Assembly (NCBI RefSeq): GCF_002844395.1
Contig: NZ_CP025197.1
Location: 1,612,001-1,676,000 of the forward strand
DNA from: Acetivibrio saccincola
GTDB lineage: Bacteria > Bacillota > Clostridia > Acetivibrionales > Acetivibrionaceae
Length of the DNA stretch: 64,000 bases
Direction of reading: 5' to 3'
The position numbers and the translations under genes are program-made. The notes beneath the pieces were generated by a model, which was not told the DNA's origin, ran no database searches, and saw only the letters and a list, made by a program, of their open reading frames with translations. Positions 47,917-57,574 of the stretch are shown piece after piece (position 1 is the stretch's first letter; the number at the start of each line of letters is the position of its first letter).

Positions 47917-47977
47917 TTTGTTTTAAAGTATAATTATAACCATAATTAAAAAAATATAATTTAAAGGGGAGAACAAA

Positions 47978-50389
47978 ATGTTAAAAAAGAAGTATTATTT
48001 AATTTTAGTGATTTCCGTATTATTGCTGTGTGGATGCAGTAAAAATATTGAAAAAAAAGATAAGGAACATTCTGCTGCAAAAGAAAATCAAACTATAGTT
48101 AATGAAACTTTATTCAGTATTTTTAATCCCTATGCACCTGATTCTAAATATGGCTACATAAATAAAAAGGGAGAGGTTATTGTAGAAGAACAATATGATT
48201 TGGCCGGGGAATTTAAAGAAGGTTTGGCGCCGGTGAGAAAAGGCGGAAAAACCATATATATAGATGCATCAGGCAGGGAAGTATTTGAATTGGACAAAAA
48301 GTATACAGGGTATGCTTTTTCTGAAGGAATGGCTCCTGTATATGACGGAGAGAACAATAAATATGGATATATAGACATTAACGGGAAAGTAGTAATTGAC
48401 TCTTCTTATGACCATGCCTTTGGATTTTCTGAGGACTTAGCCCCGGTTATAATAGACGGCAATTACGGTTATATTGACAAGAAGGGTAATATGGTTATAA
48501 ATCCTGCTTTTGTGTTTGCCGAAGGCTTTTCAGAAGGTTTGGCAGCAGTAACTGTAAATAAGAACGGCGAGGAGCAGGGAGGCTATATTAATACAAAAGG
48601 GAAATTTGTAATTGAGCCTGAATATGAAATGGTTTTTAGTTTTTCGGAAGGTTTGGCATGTGTAAAAAGCAATGGAAAATTTGGATATATTGACAAAGAA
48701 GGAAAGTTTGCAATTGAGCCTGAATATGAGTATGCACTTTCATTTAGTGAGGGCTTAGCAGGAGTTTTTGTTGAAGGAAAGTTTGGATATATAGATAAAG
48801 ACGGGAATTTTGCAATAGAACCTGTCTTTTATGACGGTCTTGAGTTTTCGGAAGGATTATCACTGGTCAAAATAAATGATGAGGATTTGGGATGGGGATA
48901 TATTAACAAAGAAGGAAAAGTGGTAATAGAGCCTGGTTTTGAACATCAAAAAGCTGCTCATTATGTGACTTCCGGGAATTTTTCCAACGGTCTTGCAAAA
49001 GTCAAAGGTGATGGTTTGGATTGGGGATACATAAATAAAGACGGGGAATATGTCTGGAGTACAAAAGTGAATTCCGGTGATGTAAAAAGAACCTTTGAAA
49101 ATAAAACCCTTGAATATAAAAATTATATAAGTTCCCTTTCTAAAAAGGACTATAATTCTGTCAGTAAAGCCTTTGAAAAATTCAAAGAGCTTGCATCTGA
49201 AGACAAACTTGAAAATGATGCAATGTTTAAAAGTTTTTACCGGTTATACCAAGAGGTAAATTATGAAATTTTTGATACTTTTAGCAGCGGAGGATATATA
49301 GAAGAAGAGGATTTAAAGCGGAATGGATTTGTTTCTTTATCTTTTGAGGAAGGAAAATATATTTTCAGCCACCCCGATTATTTAAAAGATAATTTTACAC
49401 AATATGTGTCGGAAGAAATAAAAGAATTTATTCTTCTTGATAGTAAGGATAAGAATATAAGAGGGGGTTTTTTGGTAACGGATGCGTTGTTGTCTATAGG
49501 AAGGGATGAATTATGTGATCTTATAATTGACTGGGAGAACTACCTGAAGAAATATCCTAATGTTGACTGGATAGGTGAGATGGTAAATAAAAATATTGAT
49601 TTTTACATTTATCTATATACCAGTATAGATTTGATGAGTTTTTCAGATATGCGCGGCGAAACGGACAGGGCTGAAGATATTCTTCGAAGTTATGAAAGAT
49701 TTCTGGATAATTACCCTAATTCAAGATACTACCAGCTCATAAAAGAATATTATAGAGTATTAAAAAGGAATGGGGTAAAAAGTACGGAAGAAACTAGAGA
49801 AATACTTACAAAATTTAACATAATCAGTAATGATGAAAGTGATGAAGGGGAAAAAACCGGTACAAGAGATGAAGAATCATTAAGGGCGGTAGAAAATTTT
49901 ATTTCAGCTTTAAAAAATAAAAATGTAAGTGAAATAAAAGACAATATCTCATCCTCAGGAATTATAGTTATAAGGAATTTTTCTTCCGGTTTTGGGAACA
50001 GGGGTAAAGATGTAAGAAATAAATATTTATTTGCTGAAATCCCTGATAATTTTCAATTTGAAGTGGCTGATGAAACTCCTATAGACTTGTGTTATTTATT
50101 TCAAAAGGCCGCTGAATACGGATTAGATGAAATTCCTGTATTAAATTTGGATGAATTCAGCTTTTTTAAAGATTCAGATGTTTTTGATCTTCAGGAAATT
50201 TCAACATATAATCTTATAGATAAGTGTAGTATGCTGCCTAATTCTTTGGATGGTACTCCTCAGATATTTGTTATTGGTTCTAAAAAAATAGTTCTTGCAG
50301 AAACATATTCGGAATTTGACGGTACATGGGCTATTTTTGAAAATGAAGGCGGTAAATATTATTTAAAAATTGTTTTGAATATAAGGTAA
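47978..50389 (+). CDS. Lipoprotein with WG (KWG-like) repeats
   Basis: 803 residues. Lipoprotein signal YYLILVISVLLLCGCSKN with lipidated cysteine at about 20. Residues 50-370 contain about nine WG repeats (pattern YGYIDKKGNMVINPAF ... FSEGLAAV), a beta-propeller-like or solenoid repeat found in secreted and surface proteins. The C-terminal half (about 375-800) is mixed alpha/beta without a recognised domain; a short segment (about 520-640) is helical and TPR-like (RAEDILRSYERFLDNYPNS). Function unknown; exposed on the outer face of the membrane. Follows the DUF881 genes by 61 bases and could be in the same operon. Confidence 0.8.
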   Translation: MLKKKYYLILVISVLLLCGCSKNIEKKDKEHSAAKENQTIVNETLFSIFNPYAPDSKYGYINKKGEVIVEEQYDLAGEFKEGLAPVRKGGKTIYIDASGREVFELDKKYTGYAFSEGMAPVYDGENNKYGYIDINGKVVIDSSYDHAFGFSEDLAPVIIDGNYGYIDKKGNMVINPAFVFAEGFSEGLAAVTVNKNGEEQGGYINTKGKFVIEPEYEMVFSFSEGLACVKSNGKFGYIDKEGKFAIEPEYEYALSFSEGLAGVFVEGKFGYIDKDGNFAIEPVFYDGLEFSEGLSLVKINDEDLGWGYINKEGKVVIEPGFEHQKAAHYVTSGNFSNGLAKVKGDGLDWGYINKDGEYVWSTKVNSGDVKRTFENKTLEYKNYISSLSKKDYNSVSKAFEKFKELASEDKLENDAMFKSFYRLYQEVNYEIFDTFSSGGYIEEEDLKRNGFVSLSFEEGKYIFSHPDYLKDNFTQYVSEEIKEFILLDSKDKNIRGGFLVTDALLSIGRDELCDLIIDWENYLKKYPNVDWIGEMVNKNIDFYIYLYTSIDLMSFSDMRGETDRAEDILRSYERFLDNYPNSRYYQLIKEYYRVLKRNGVKSTEETREILTKFNIISNDESDEGEKTGTRDEESLRAVENFISALKNKNVSEIKDNISSSGIIVIRNFSSGFGNRGKDVRNKYLFAEIPDNFQFEVADETPIDLCYLFQKAAEYGLDEIPVLNLDEFSFFKDSDVFDLQEISTYNLIDKCSMLPNSLDGTPQIFVIGSKKIVLAETYSEFDGTWAIFENEGGKYYLKIVLNIR

Positions 50390-50446
50390 TAAAAAATGAT
50401 GAAGATATAAAATTCTTTAATTTATTCATTATGTTATTAAGTTAAG

Positions 50447-52709
50447 TTAAGTTAATTTAAGAACTAAGTTCTTTATTCCAGTAATTACAAATCAATACTT
50501 ATGGGCAAAACATTATTAGTATTTTTGTCCATGGGTATTGAGTATAAATAATCCAATTCTAAAACCAAATAACTACTACTAGACCTCTACAGTTCGGAAG
50601 TTTCATTCTAAAATATGGTGCTAATGTAGAGATTAAATTTTGCAAATCAGTTTTTGGCAAAAACTTCACTTCACTCCTTTCAATGTATATAATCTCAAGC
50701 AGAATCTTTGAGTTTAGAGGTTGCTTTTTTGTTATAAAGCTTTTTTGCTAAAGAAGGATTCCTATGTTCAATAGTTGCTTGTAAAATTAAACCCATAATT
50801 TTTTTCAACATTATAACAATACAGCACAATGTAACTCTTGCAGCATACGCTTCTAAAGTTCGAAGCCTTAAATTGGACATACCTGTCCATTCTTTACCAT
50901 AACCATTAGTTCTCTCAGATGATGTCCTCAATGCCTTTATCTTTTTATACTTCTTTGTGCCCCTTGGAATTTCAAGTATTAATCGAGGCAGTTCCTTTAT
51001 TGTCATCCATTTTGTATACCCACACTTGTTTTTTCTATAACTACATTTACAAAGTTTGTCTAAATCCTTACTTTTCAAACACTGCTTATTACATGTGTTC
51101 TTTAATGCATTTCTAGAAGAATCAAATCCATTAGGTGTACATACTCTGCCGCAGGGAGCATATGGATAACCATTTTGGTTATATCCTCTTTTTTTCATGC
51201 TTTTCTCATCAAGCTTTTCACGTCTTTTGTTGTAGTCTATTATAGGTTTTCCATTGCCATTGCGTATATATGAATATACATACTCGTAATCATAGCCACT
51301 GTCTAACACTTGATACTCTGTTTTAAAGCTTACATGCCTTTTAAGCTCTTGATGCAGGTTAACAAATGTTTGTGCCTCACTGATATTTCCCGAACCTGTT
51401 ATTACTGCAACTGGTATTTCAAGATTAAATTCAGCTTCTATACTTGTAATTATTACCGCCTTATATCCAAATACTTTTTCTGTCTTGCTTGGATTATCTT
51501 TACTACGCCTATATCCTATTCTTGCAGATACATCTTTACATGATTTGGGACATTTAAATATCAATTTTTCATTTTGATCAAGTCTAATAGCACAGGATAT
51601 TACTTCAAGACTATATCCATCAGGTGATTTGAAACTTTCTCCAAATATACTGCGAAGATATTTACTGTGTGCTTTAAATTCAGATATAGTTCCTTTAATA
51701 ACACGGAGCTTTATTATTGAAAAAGTCCCTATATTTTCTATTAATGCATCCTTGTCTTTTTTCTTAACCATTTCAATTATTTTTTGTATTATTTCAGTTC
51801 TTGGACGCTGCATTTTCATTACTGCTACAGCTGATTTTTTATCCTTTTCTTCTATCTCTTTAACTGCTCCGTTTATGCTTGTATTTACGTCATCAACTAT
51901 ACTTTCAGGACAAGAAATACATTTACAGCAGTCTTCCATATAATTACACCCTCTGTATCTTGCAAATGCTTTTAACAGAGTTCCGTCAGTGCAGAGTATT
52001 TTACCTGATATGATTTCTACCATTGTAAATATCTGTACTAAAAAATTCATTATATCCTTGAATTTTTCTTCTCCCAACCTGTCTCTAAAGTTGTGAAGAG
52101 TGGCATCAGTTGGAACATTTTCAGCATCAATGCCTGTATAATATCTGTATTGAGCACCTTTTTCCTTATCCTCTAAGTCCTTCAAGAAATCTGGGTAGTA
52201 TTGATACCTTTCCCATATTTTTATTACTTCTAAGAGTATTAGTGAAACTGGGTCATAACAATTTCCACCTTCAACACTATAACAATCAGCTATCAGACTT
52301 CTCACAAATGTAAAATCTATCAAACTAAACAATAGACGTAATAAACCACCTTTAATACTTCCGTCTTTATCAATATGAATCTTAAATTCTCTGTACACAT
52401 AACTTGAGAGTAGTCTTTCGGGTTCTTTAGGAAATTCAACTTTTAGCTGGGTTGAAAGTTTTTCAATAGCTTGCCTAACTTCTTTCCTTATATTACTAAG
52501 CCAAAACCTCTTTACTTTTTTATTCAAATACATTATCATATCCCCCATGTTCTGAGTTTGCTTTTTAGAATAGGGGTTGGCATGATAAGTGTCAACCTTT
52601 ATTTTTTTCCATAAGGTGCAAGCATGTATGAACTTTTGGGTTGATTTAATTTTCTATGTCCAATAAAATATACATATATCATTGTTTGCAAGTTCTTAAA
52701 TTAACTTAA
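50447..52709 (-). mobile_element. IS1182/IS5-like insertion sequence
   Basis: 2263 bp with perfect 19-bp inverted repeats: TTAAGTTAATTTAAGAACT at 50447-50465 and its complement at 52691-52709. The outermost TTAA is itself palindromic and could instead be a 4-bp target duplication (then the element is 50451-52705). The transposase is on the minus strand. On its 3' side, 50493-50510 pairs with 50523-50540 (CAATACTTATGGGC / its near complement) as a hairpin that may terminate the transposase message. The right side abuts the middle of a gene (52710), whose front is missing. Confidence 0.85.
50695..52548 (-). CDS. DDE transposase, IS1182/IS5-like
   Basis: 617 residues. N-terminal helical DUF772-type domain (LLRLLFSLIDFTFVRSLIADCY, PVSLILLEVIKIWERYQYYPDF, DATLHNFRDRLGE), first catalytic aspartate in KILCTDGTLLKAF (about 185), a long middle insert with a cysteine cluster (CNYMEDCCKCISC), second aspartate in EYQVLDSGYDYEYVYSY (about 412) and glutamate in the C-terminal SSERTNGYGKEW region (about 555). 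A late cysteine-rich insert (CGRVC, CNKQC, CKC) may bind metal. In-frame ATGs at 52548, 52539 and 52533 are all possible; the last is best placed behind GGGGGA. Confidence 0.85.
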   Translation of the reverse strand: MGDMIMYLNKKVKRFWLSNIRKEVRQAIEKLSTQLKVEFPKEPERLLSSYVYREFKIHIDKDGSIKGGLLRLLFSLIDFTFVRSLIADCYSVEGGNCYDPVSLILLEVIKIWERYQYYPDFLKDLEDKEKGAQYRYYTGIDAENVPTDATLHNFRDRLGEEKFKDIMNFLVQIFTMVEIISGKILCTDGTLLKAFARYRGCNYMEDCCKCISCPESIVDDVNTSINGAVKEIEEKDKKSAVAVMKMQRPRTEIIQKIIEMVKKKDKDALIENIGTFSIIKLRVIKGTISEFKAHSKYLRSIFGESFKSPDGYSLEVISCAIRLDQNEKLIFKCPKSCKDVSARIGYRRSKDNPSKTEKVFGYKAVIITSIEAEFNLEIPVAVITGSGNISEAQTFVNLHQELKRHVSFKTEYQVLDSGYDYEYVYSYIRNGNGKPIIDYNKRREKLDEKSMKKRGYNQNGYPYAPCGRVCTPNGFDSSRNALKNTCNKQCLKSKDLDKLCKCSYRKNKCGYTKWMTIKELPRLILEIPRGTKKYKKIKALRTSSERTNGYGKEWTGMSNLRLRTLEAYAARVTLCCIVIMLKKIMGLILQATIEHRNPSLAKKLYNKKATSKLKDSA

Positions 52710-52881
52710 TATTCCTATTAGTTCATTAAAAGAATTTTTGCCCTCATATAGTAATCCTGACGCAGAAGAGTTTTTCCAAGAATTATCGAAGAATTTGCAT
52801 GACTTATTATTTTTTAGAGAGATGCTGGAGAAAGCTTTAATTTATGCAAGATATCATCTAAAAACATTGGGGGATGAATGA
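52710..52881 (+). pseudogene. C-terminal fragment of a gene cut by the IS
   Basis: An open frame runs from the IS border to TGA at 52879-52881, reading IPISSLKEFLPSYSNP, then FFQELSKNLHDLL and ALIYARYHLKTLGDE. The front of the gene is absent; 50390-50446 on the other side of the IS shows no matching coding sequence, so a deletion accompanied or followed the insertion. The stop overlaps the start of the next gene (ATGATGA), so the two belonged to one operon. Helical; no family recognised. By context it was another subunit of a type III-like CRISPR operon, which is inference. Confidence 0.7.
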
Positions 52882-53756
52882 TGAATAATATTAAGTGGCT
52901 GGAATTAACCTTTGCTCAGATTACACCCATTCATATCGGTAAGTATAATTACGGAGTTATTTCAGAAAGCAGAATTTTTATCCCAGGTTTTACAATGTGG
53001 GGAGCATTGGTAAATGCCTATGGGTTAAAAAATGGTGCAACAGATGAAATTTATACTGATGCAAAGAAGAAATTTGAATACACTACATGCTTTTATCCCG
53101 TTTTGAACGGTGATATATATTTCCCTAAATTTTGTGCAGGCCAACTGTTTTATGCATCTTGTTCCAATGAAAAAAGATACTCAGAACAAGAAATAAAGGT
53201 AACGTTTACCGATACATGTGTTTCCACGGCAGTTTCACCTGCTAATAAAGCTGCCAGAGATGAGTCCCTCCATGAAATTGAGGTTTTTCTCAATAGGAGC
53301 AAGTACAATACTAACATCTGCGGTATCAATAATATTAATCAAGTTTATTGGAGAGGGCTGATAGGGTTACGTGATTCCAGCTATAGGAATTTTTTATGTA
53401 AAGGTCTTGAAATTATTGTTGGTGGAGATGTAAAGTATGGGTTAGGACGATTAAGATTGGAATCAATAAAAGAAATTGGGAAAAGTGAGCTTGAAGCTTG
53501 GAATATGAATAAAAATGGATATTTCAGAAATAACGGGAATTCAGTAGCTAATTATGTAGACGTCCGTGGGGCTAAATTACTAAAGGGCAAAGTTGAAACT
53601 GTTGTACAATTGGATTACACAAAGGCAATTCCCGAAGGAATTAAAGATAAGGATGAGGAAGCATTTAGTCTGTGTTTTGTTCCGGGAAGTATAGTATCTG
53701 AAAAAAATGGCAGTTTGCTAAAACTAAAAAAAGGTGTATTTAGAATTAGTAATTAA
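52881..53756 (+). CDS. RAMP-superfamily protein (type III CRISPR-like)
   Basis: 291 residues. N-terminal LTFAQITPIHIGKYNYG with SRIFIPGFTMWGALVNAYG corresponds to the RAMP opening (short strand, H-x-G, then IPG-x-T-x-x-GAL), and VGGDVKYGLGRLRLESI is the glycine-rich RAMP loop. This is the Cas5/Cas7 fold of type III effector complexes; it resembles Csx10/Cmr-type subunits most, but the subtype is not certain. No cas1, cas2, cas10 or repeat array is seen in the window. Its operon partner is truncated and a terminator follows at 53821, so it is an orphan. Either a decaying relic or a stand-alone RNA-binding protein. Confidence 0.7.
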   Translation: MNNIKWLELTFAQITPIHIGKYNYGVISESRIFIPGFTMWGALVNAYGLKNGATDEIYTDAKKKFEYTTCFYPVLNGDIYFPKFCAGQLFYASCSNEKRYSEQEIKVTFTDTCVSTAVSPANKAARDESLHEIEVFLNRSKYNTNICGINNINQVYWRGLIGLRDSSYRNFLCKGLEIIVGGDVKYGLGRLRLESIKEIGKSELEAWNMNKNGYFRNNGNSVANYVDVRGAKLLKGKVETVVQLDYTKAIPEGIKDKDEEAFSLCFVPGSIVSEKNGSLLKLKKGVFRISN

Positions 53757-53820
53757 GTATAAAGAGATATTGTCGGGTAAGTAACAGAATTATCACGAAT
53801 TTCGTAAATGACTAAAAAAA

Positions 53821-53854
53821 ACTGTATCGGATTTTTGCCGGTGCAGTTTTTTTA
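53821..53854 (+). terminator. Terminator after the RAMP gene
   Basis: ACTGTATCGG pairs with CCGGTGCAGT (two mismatches) followed by TTTTTTT. Confidence 0.8.
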
Positions 53855-53959
53855 TCTAAAGTTATATTCCATAGTTTTTCAAACAGGTTATTTTTTATGC
53901 TAATAAACTATATAAATATTGTAGGTATATATATAATCTGATTTATTTGGAGGACAAAT

Positions 53960-54889
53960 ATGAAAAAACAGGGTGTAATATTTTGCATAGCAGTAATTGT
54001 TCTTATTGCAATAAATATAGTATTAAGGATGGGGGAAAATAAGCCAGAAGAAAAGTGGTCTGAAGATTTAGAAACATCGTATTCCGTTGGTCTTGAAAAT
54101 ATAGATTTTAGCAATGAAATTACAGGCATCTTAAACGAAGGTGTAATAGATGAGATACCCGAATATGAGGATATTTTTGTAGAAGCCTTCAGCACTGTTT
54201 CTTATAGCAATGAACTCTTACGATGGGGGATTTCAAGAAGAGGGTATAACGAAATACCTGATGCAGACCCGGGTGCCCCTGAGCTTTTAAGAAAATACGG
54301 GGGGGTGTATTTAGGGGATACATCCCAAAACAAAATATACCTTACTTTTGATGAAGGCTATGAAAACGGGTATACCGCCAAAATACTGGATGTATTAAAA
54401 GAAAATAATGTGAATGCCATATTTTTTATAACAGGACCTTACTTAAAAGAACATGAAGATTTAGTAAGAAGAATGGTGGAGGAAGGTCACGAAGTTGGAA
54501 ATCATACTGTACACCATCCTAGTCTTCCAAGCCTTGATGACAAAAAAATAGAGGAGGAAATTTTAGAGCTGGATAAAGCTTTTTATGAAATTTTCGGTAA
54601 GAAAATGAAATACCTTAGACCTCCTAAAGGGGAATACAGCGAGAGGACACTGGCCATTACAAAACAACTTGGCTATACAAATCTTTTTTGGAGTTTTGCG
54701 TATGATGACTGGCACAGGGACAGAGTGAGGGGCAAGGAGTATGCCTATGAAAAGGTTATGAACAACCTTCATAACGGTGCGGTGATTTTACTTCACGCTG
54801 TTTCAAAAGACAACGCTGATGCATTAGATATGATTATTAAAGGAGCCAGGGAAAGAGGATTTGAATTTGGGGATGTAAATGAGCTTTAG
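53960..54889 (+). CDS. pdaA: Polysaccharide deacetylase, PdaA-type
   Basis: Removes the acetyl group from muramic acid on the way to muramic delta-lactam in the spore cortex. 309 residues: N-terminal helix (GVIFCIAVIVLIAINIVL), then the NodB domain with TFDEGYENGYTAKIL (PdaA-specific variant of the TFDDG motif, about 131-145), metal histidines in GNHTVHHPSLP, RPPKGEYS and ILLHAVSKDN. The GYENG after TFD is the hallmark separating PdaA from other deacetylases. Pairs functionally with a CwlD-like amidase (12082). Followed by yqfC, another sporulation gene. Confidence 0.9.
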   Translation: MKKQGVIFCIAVIVLIAINIVLRMGENKPEEKWSEDLETSYSVGLENIDFSNEITGILNEGVIDEIPEYEDIFVEAFSTVSYSNELLRWGISRRGYNEIPDADPGAPELLRKYGGVYLGDTSQNKIYLTFDEGYENGYTAKILDVLKENNVNAIFFITGPYLKEHEDLVRRMVEEGHEVGNHTVHHPSLPSLDDKKIEEEILELDKAFYEIFGKKMKYLRPPKGEYSERTLAITKQLGYTNLFWSFAYDDWHRDRVRGKEYAYEKVMNNLHNGAVILLHAVSKDNADALDMIIKGARERGFEFGDVNEL

Positions 54890-55010
54890 TAATGTCTTTA
54901 AAGTATTTTAACCATAAAAACATAAAATATAAGAATTTCAAATAAATAAAAACACACTGGTTTAAGTGCACAATTTAACTGTACAAAAAAATGTTGCGGG
55001 GAGAGAGTTT

Positions 55011-55319
55011 ATGCCGGGGAAAAAGAAAAAAGAAAGAAAAGCAGAAAAAGGTAAGCGTAGCATAAAGGAAAAAATGAGTGAATTTTTGGAACTTCCAAAG
55101 GAAATTGTGCTGGATATTTCAAAAATCACCATGTACGCCAATAACAATATGCTTATTGAAAATTACAAGGGCATTATAGAATACGAAAATGACAGGTTGA
55201 GGATAAATACCAAAGACGGAATTATAAAAGTTATGGGGAATAAGCTTTTTATAAAAGAAATAACATCAGAAGACTTGTTGATTTACGGAGATATTACATC
55301 TATAGAATTTTTAAAGTAA
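55011..55319 (+). CDS. yqfC: Sporulation protein YqfC
   Basis: 102 residues. Basic N-terminus (PGKKKKERKAEKGKRS) followed by the YabP/YqfC domain (LPKEIVLDISKITMYANN, LIENYKGIIEYENDRLRI, ISSIEFLK-like ITSIEFLK end). Made in the mother cell under sigma-E in Bacillus; needed for efficient sporulation. The frame begins at a GTG/ATG near 54966, but ATG 55011 has GGGGAGAG about 7 bases upstream and gives family length. Always found next to yqfD, as here. Confidence 0.93.
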   Translation: MPGKKKKERKAEKGKRSIKEKMSEFLELPKEIVLDISKITMYANNNMLIENYKGIIEYENDRLRINTKDGIIKVMGNKLFIKEITSEDLLIYGDITSIEFLK

Positions 55320-55372
55320 AAACTTAATTTTTTTTAAGGGAAAAAACTTTATTTGCAAATGGGTGAAACAAA

Positions 55373-56566
55373 ATGTTATTATTAAGATTGTGGAATTATA
55401 TCAAAGGATATGTTATTATAATTGTTGAGGGATATTTTTTAGAGAAGTTTGTTAATATATGTACAAAAAGACAGATATATTTATGGGATATCAGGAAACT
55501 AAAAAACAGCAAAATAAGTCTAAAAATAAGTATAAAAGGTTTTAAGCATTTAAGACCTGTTGCGAGAAAAACCAGATGCAGGGTGAGAATTGTTGAAAAA
55601 AGAGGACTGCCTTTTATTGTAAGCAGGTATAAAGAAAGAAAAACTTTTGTACTTGGATTGGCAGTATTTGTTGTTCTTTTTTATATTATGCTGTCCTTTG
55701 TGTGGACAATTGAGATTACAGGAAATGAAAATGTAGAGACACAGGTTATAATTGATTATTTAGATAAAATAGGAATAAGACCTGGGATATTAAAATACCG
55801 CATTAATACAGAAAAAGTTGCCAACAACGTTGTAATCGGGATAAACCAGTTGTCCTGGGTAAGTGTTACAGTAAAGGGTACCAAGTTAAAGGTTAATGTG
55901 GCAGAAAGAACAGAGGTACCTGAGATAGTTCCTAAAGATATACCCTGCGATGTGGTGGCAGCTAAAGACGGCGTTATTGAATCGCTGATTGTAAAAGATG
56001 GGTATTCCTTGGTAAAGGAAGGAGATACTGTAAAAGAAGGTGATGTGTTAATATCAGGTTCCATACCAATTTTAAATGAAGACAGTTTCAGGACTGTTCA
56101 TGCAATGGGAGAAGTAATGGCAAGAACCTGGTATGAAAGCAGACAGCAAATACATTTAAATGTTAAAGAAAAAATAAAGACAGGTAATACCAAAAATAAT
56201 GTAACCTTTTTATTTTTTAAAAAAACAATACCTTTTTTTCATAAAAAAGTGAGCTATGAAGAATATGACAAAGAAGAAATAAAAAAGCAATTGTCAATAG
56301 GCGAAAATTTGGTATTGCCATTTGGAATTATCGTGGAAAGATATCATGAAAACAGAGTTGTTGAAGGAAAGGTATCTATTGAGGAGGCAAAGGAAGCTGC
56401 TATTGATGCAGCCTATGAAGAAATTTTAAGTTTAATGCCGGAAGATTCACAAATTAAAGATACCCGGATAGACTTTTTTGAAGACAGTAACGGTATCATG
56501 TATGCAAATGTTATAATTGAATGTATAGAAAATATTGGAATTGCAAAAAAGATTGGAGGAAATTGA
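55373..56566 (+). CDS. yqfD: Sporulation protein YqfD
   Basis: 397 residues: an N-terminal soluble/amphipathic part (LRLWNYIKGYVIIIVEGYFLEKFVNIC), a single membrane helix (about 96-118, FVLGLAVFVVLFYIMLSFVW) and a large extracytoplasmic domain with IEITGNENVETQVIIDYLDKIGIRPGI-type POTRA-like start, LSWVSVTVKGTKLKV and TVKEGDVLISGSIP. In Bacillus a sigma-E gene required for sporulation. The stop is directly followed by the phoH start, so translation is coupled. Confidence 0.93.
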   Translation: MLLLRLWNYIKGYVIIIVEGYFLEKFVNICTKRQIYLWDIRKLKNSKISLKISIKGFKHLRPVARKTRCRVRIVEKRGLPFIVSRYKERKTFVLGLAVFVVLFYIMLSFVWTIEITGNENVETQVIIDYLDKIGIRPGILKYRINTEKVANNVVIGINQLSWVSVTVKGTKLKVNVAERTEVPEIVPKDIPCDVVAAKDGVIESLIVKDGYSLVKEGDTVKEGDVLISGSIPILNEDSFRTVHAMGEVMARTWYESRQQIHLNVKEKIKTGNTKNNVTFLFFKKTIPFFHKKVSYEEYDKEEIKKQLSIGENLVLPFGIIVERYHENRVVEGKVSIEEAKEAAIDAAYEEILSLMPEDSQIKDTRIDFFEDSNGIMYANVIIECIENIGIAKKIGGN

Positions 56567-57544
56567 TTGGAAAGTTTTATAGAAACAACACTAGAAGTTG
56601 ATAGAGTAGAACACATTATGGAGTTGTTCGGAGACTTCGACAAAAATATACAGATTATAGAAGAAGCCTTTGATGTAAAAATAATTTCAAGGGACAATAA
56701 AATAAAAATATCAGGTTCTAGTGAAGGAGTTGTAAAGGCAGAAACTGTAATTAAACGTTTGATAAATCTTGTTACAGAAGGTGATATTATAACAAAGCAA
56801 AGTGTTAGTTATTTGGTGCAGCTGGCAAATGATAATGAAATGAAAATGGTTAATGGTTTTTGCGCTGATTATGTTTGTGTTACAGCAAGGGGCAGGCAGA
56901 TTAAATGCAAAACCCATGGTCAGAAAAAGTACGTGGAAGCAATAAAAAATAACGATGTGGTTTTTGGCATTGGACCTGCCGGGACAGGGAAAACTTTTCT
57001 GGCTGTAGCCATGGCGGTAACCGCTTTTAAAAAGAAGGAAGTGGACAAGATTGTGCTTACAAGACCGGCTGTGGAAGCAGGGGAAAAGCTTGGTTTTTTG
57101 CCAGGGGATTTGCAGCACAAAGTAGACCCGTACCTAAGGCCTTTATATGATTCACTTTATGAGATGATGGGTTTTGATGCGTACCAGAATTATCTTGAAA
57201 AAGGTATGATTGAAGTTGTGCCTTTGGCGTATATGAGAGGAAGGACTTTGGACAATTCCTTTATAATAATGGATGAAGCGCAAAATACAACGCCTGAGCA
57301 AATGAAAATGTTTTTAACCCGTATAGGGTTTGGCTCTAAAGTTGTTGTAACAGGTGACATAACCCAGATAGATTTACCAAAGGATAAAAAGTCTGGTTTA
57401 AAAGATGTTATAAATATTTTAAAAAATATTAAAGGCTTGGAGTTTGTTTATTTATCGGACAAGGATGTAGTAAGGCATGAACTTGTTCAAAGAATAATAC
57501 AGGCTTATGAAAAGTATGAAAAAGCAAAAAACAAGCGCCACTAA
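56567..57544 (+). CDS. phoH: PhoH-family ATPase
   Basis: 325 residues, PhoH/YbeZ type: N-terminal KH-like RNA-binding region (about 28-65, KIKISGSSEGVVKAETVIKRL in pieces) and a P-loop ATPase with Walker A GIGPAGTGKTFLAVAMA (about 130-147) and Walker B SFIIMDEAQNTTPEQM. Works with YbeY in RNA metabolism (inferred from their conserved linkage). TTG start immediately after the yqfD stop, 8 bases from GGAGG. Part of the phoH-pgpH-ybeY run. Confidence 0.95.
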   Translation: MESFIETTLEVDRVEHIMELFGDFDKNIQIIEEAFDVKIISRDNKIKISGSSEGVVKAETVIKRLINLVTEGDIITKQSVSYLVQLANDNEMKMVNGFCADYVCVTARGRQIKCKTHGQKKYVEAIKNNDVVFGIGPAGTGKTFLAVAMAVTAFKKKEVDKIVLTRPAVEAGEKLGFLPGDLQHKVDPYLRPLYDSLYEMMGFDAYQNYLEKGMIEVVPLAYMRGRTLDNSFIIMDEAQNTTPEQMKMFLTRIGFGSKVVVTGDITQIDLPKDKKSGLKDVINILKNIKGLEFVYLSDKDVVRHELVQRIIQAYEKYEKAKNKRH

Positions 57545-57574
57545 CTTCTTTACAAAGAAGGAGTGTAAGTAAAA

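Noticed and set aside
52710-53960. CRISPR array near the RAMP gene
   Set aside because: No direct repeats with regular spacing were found on either side.
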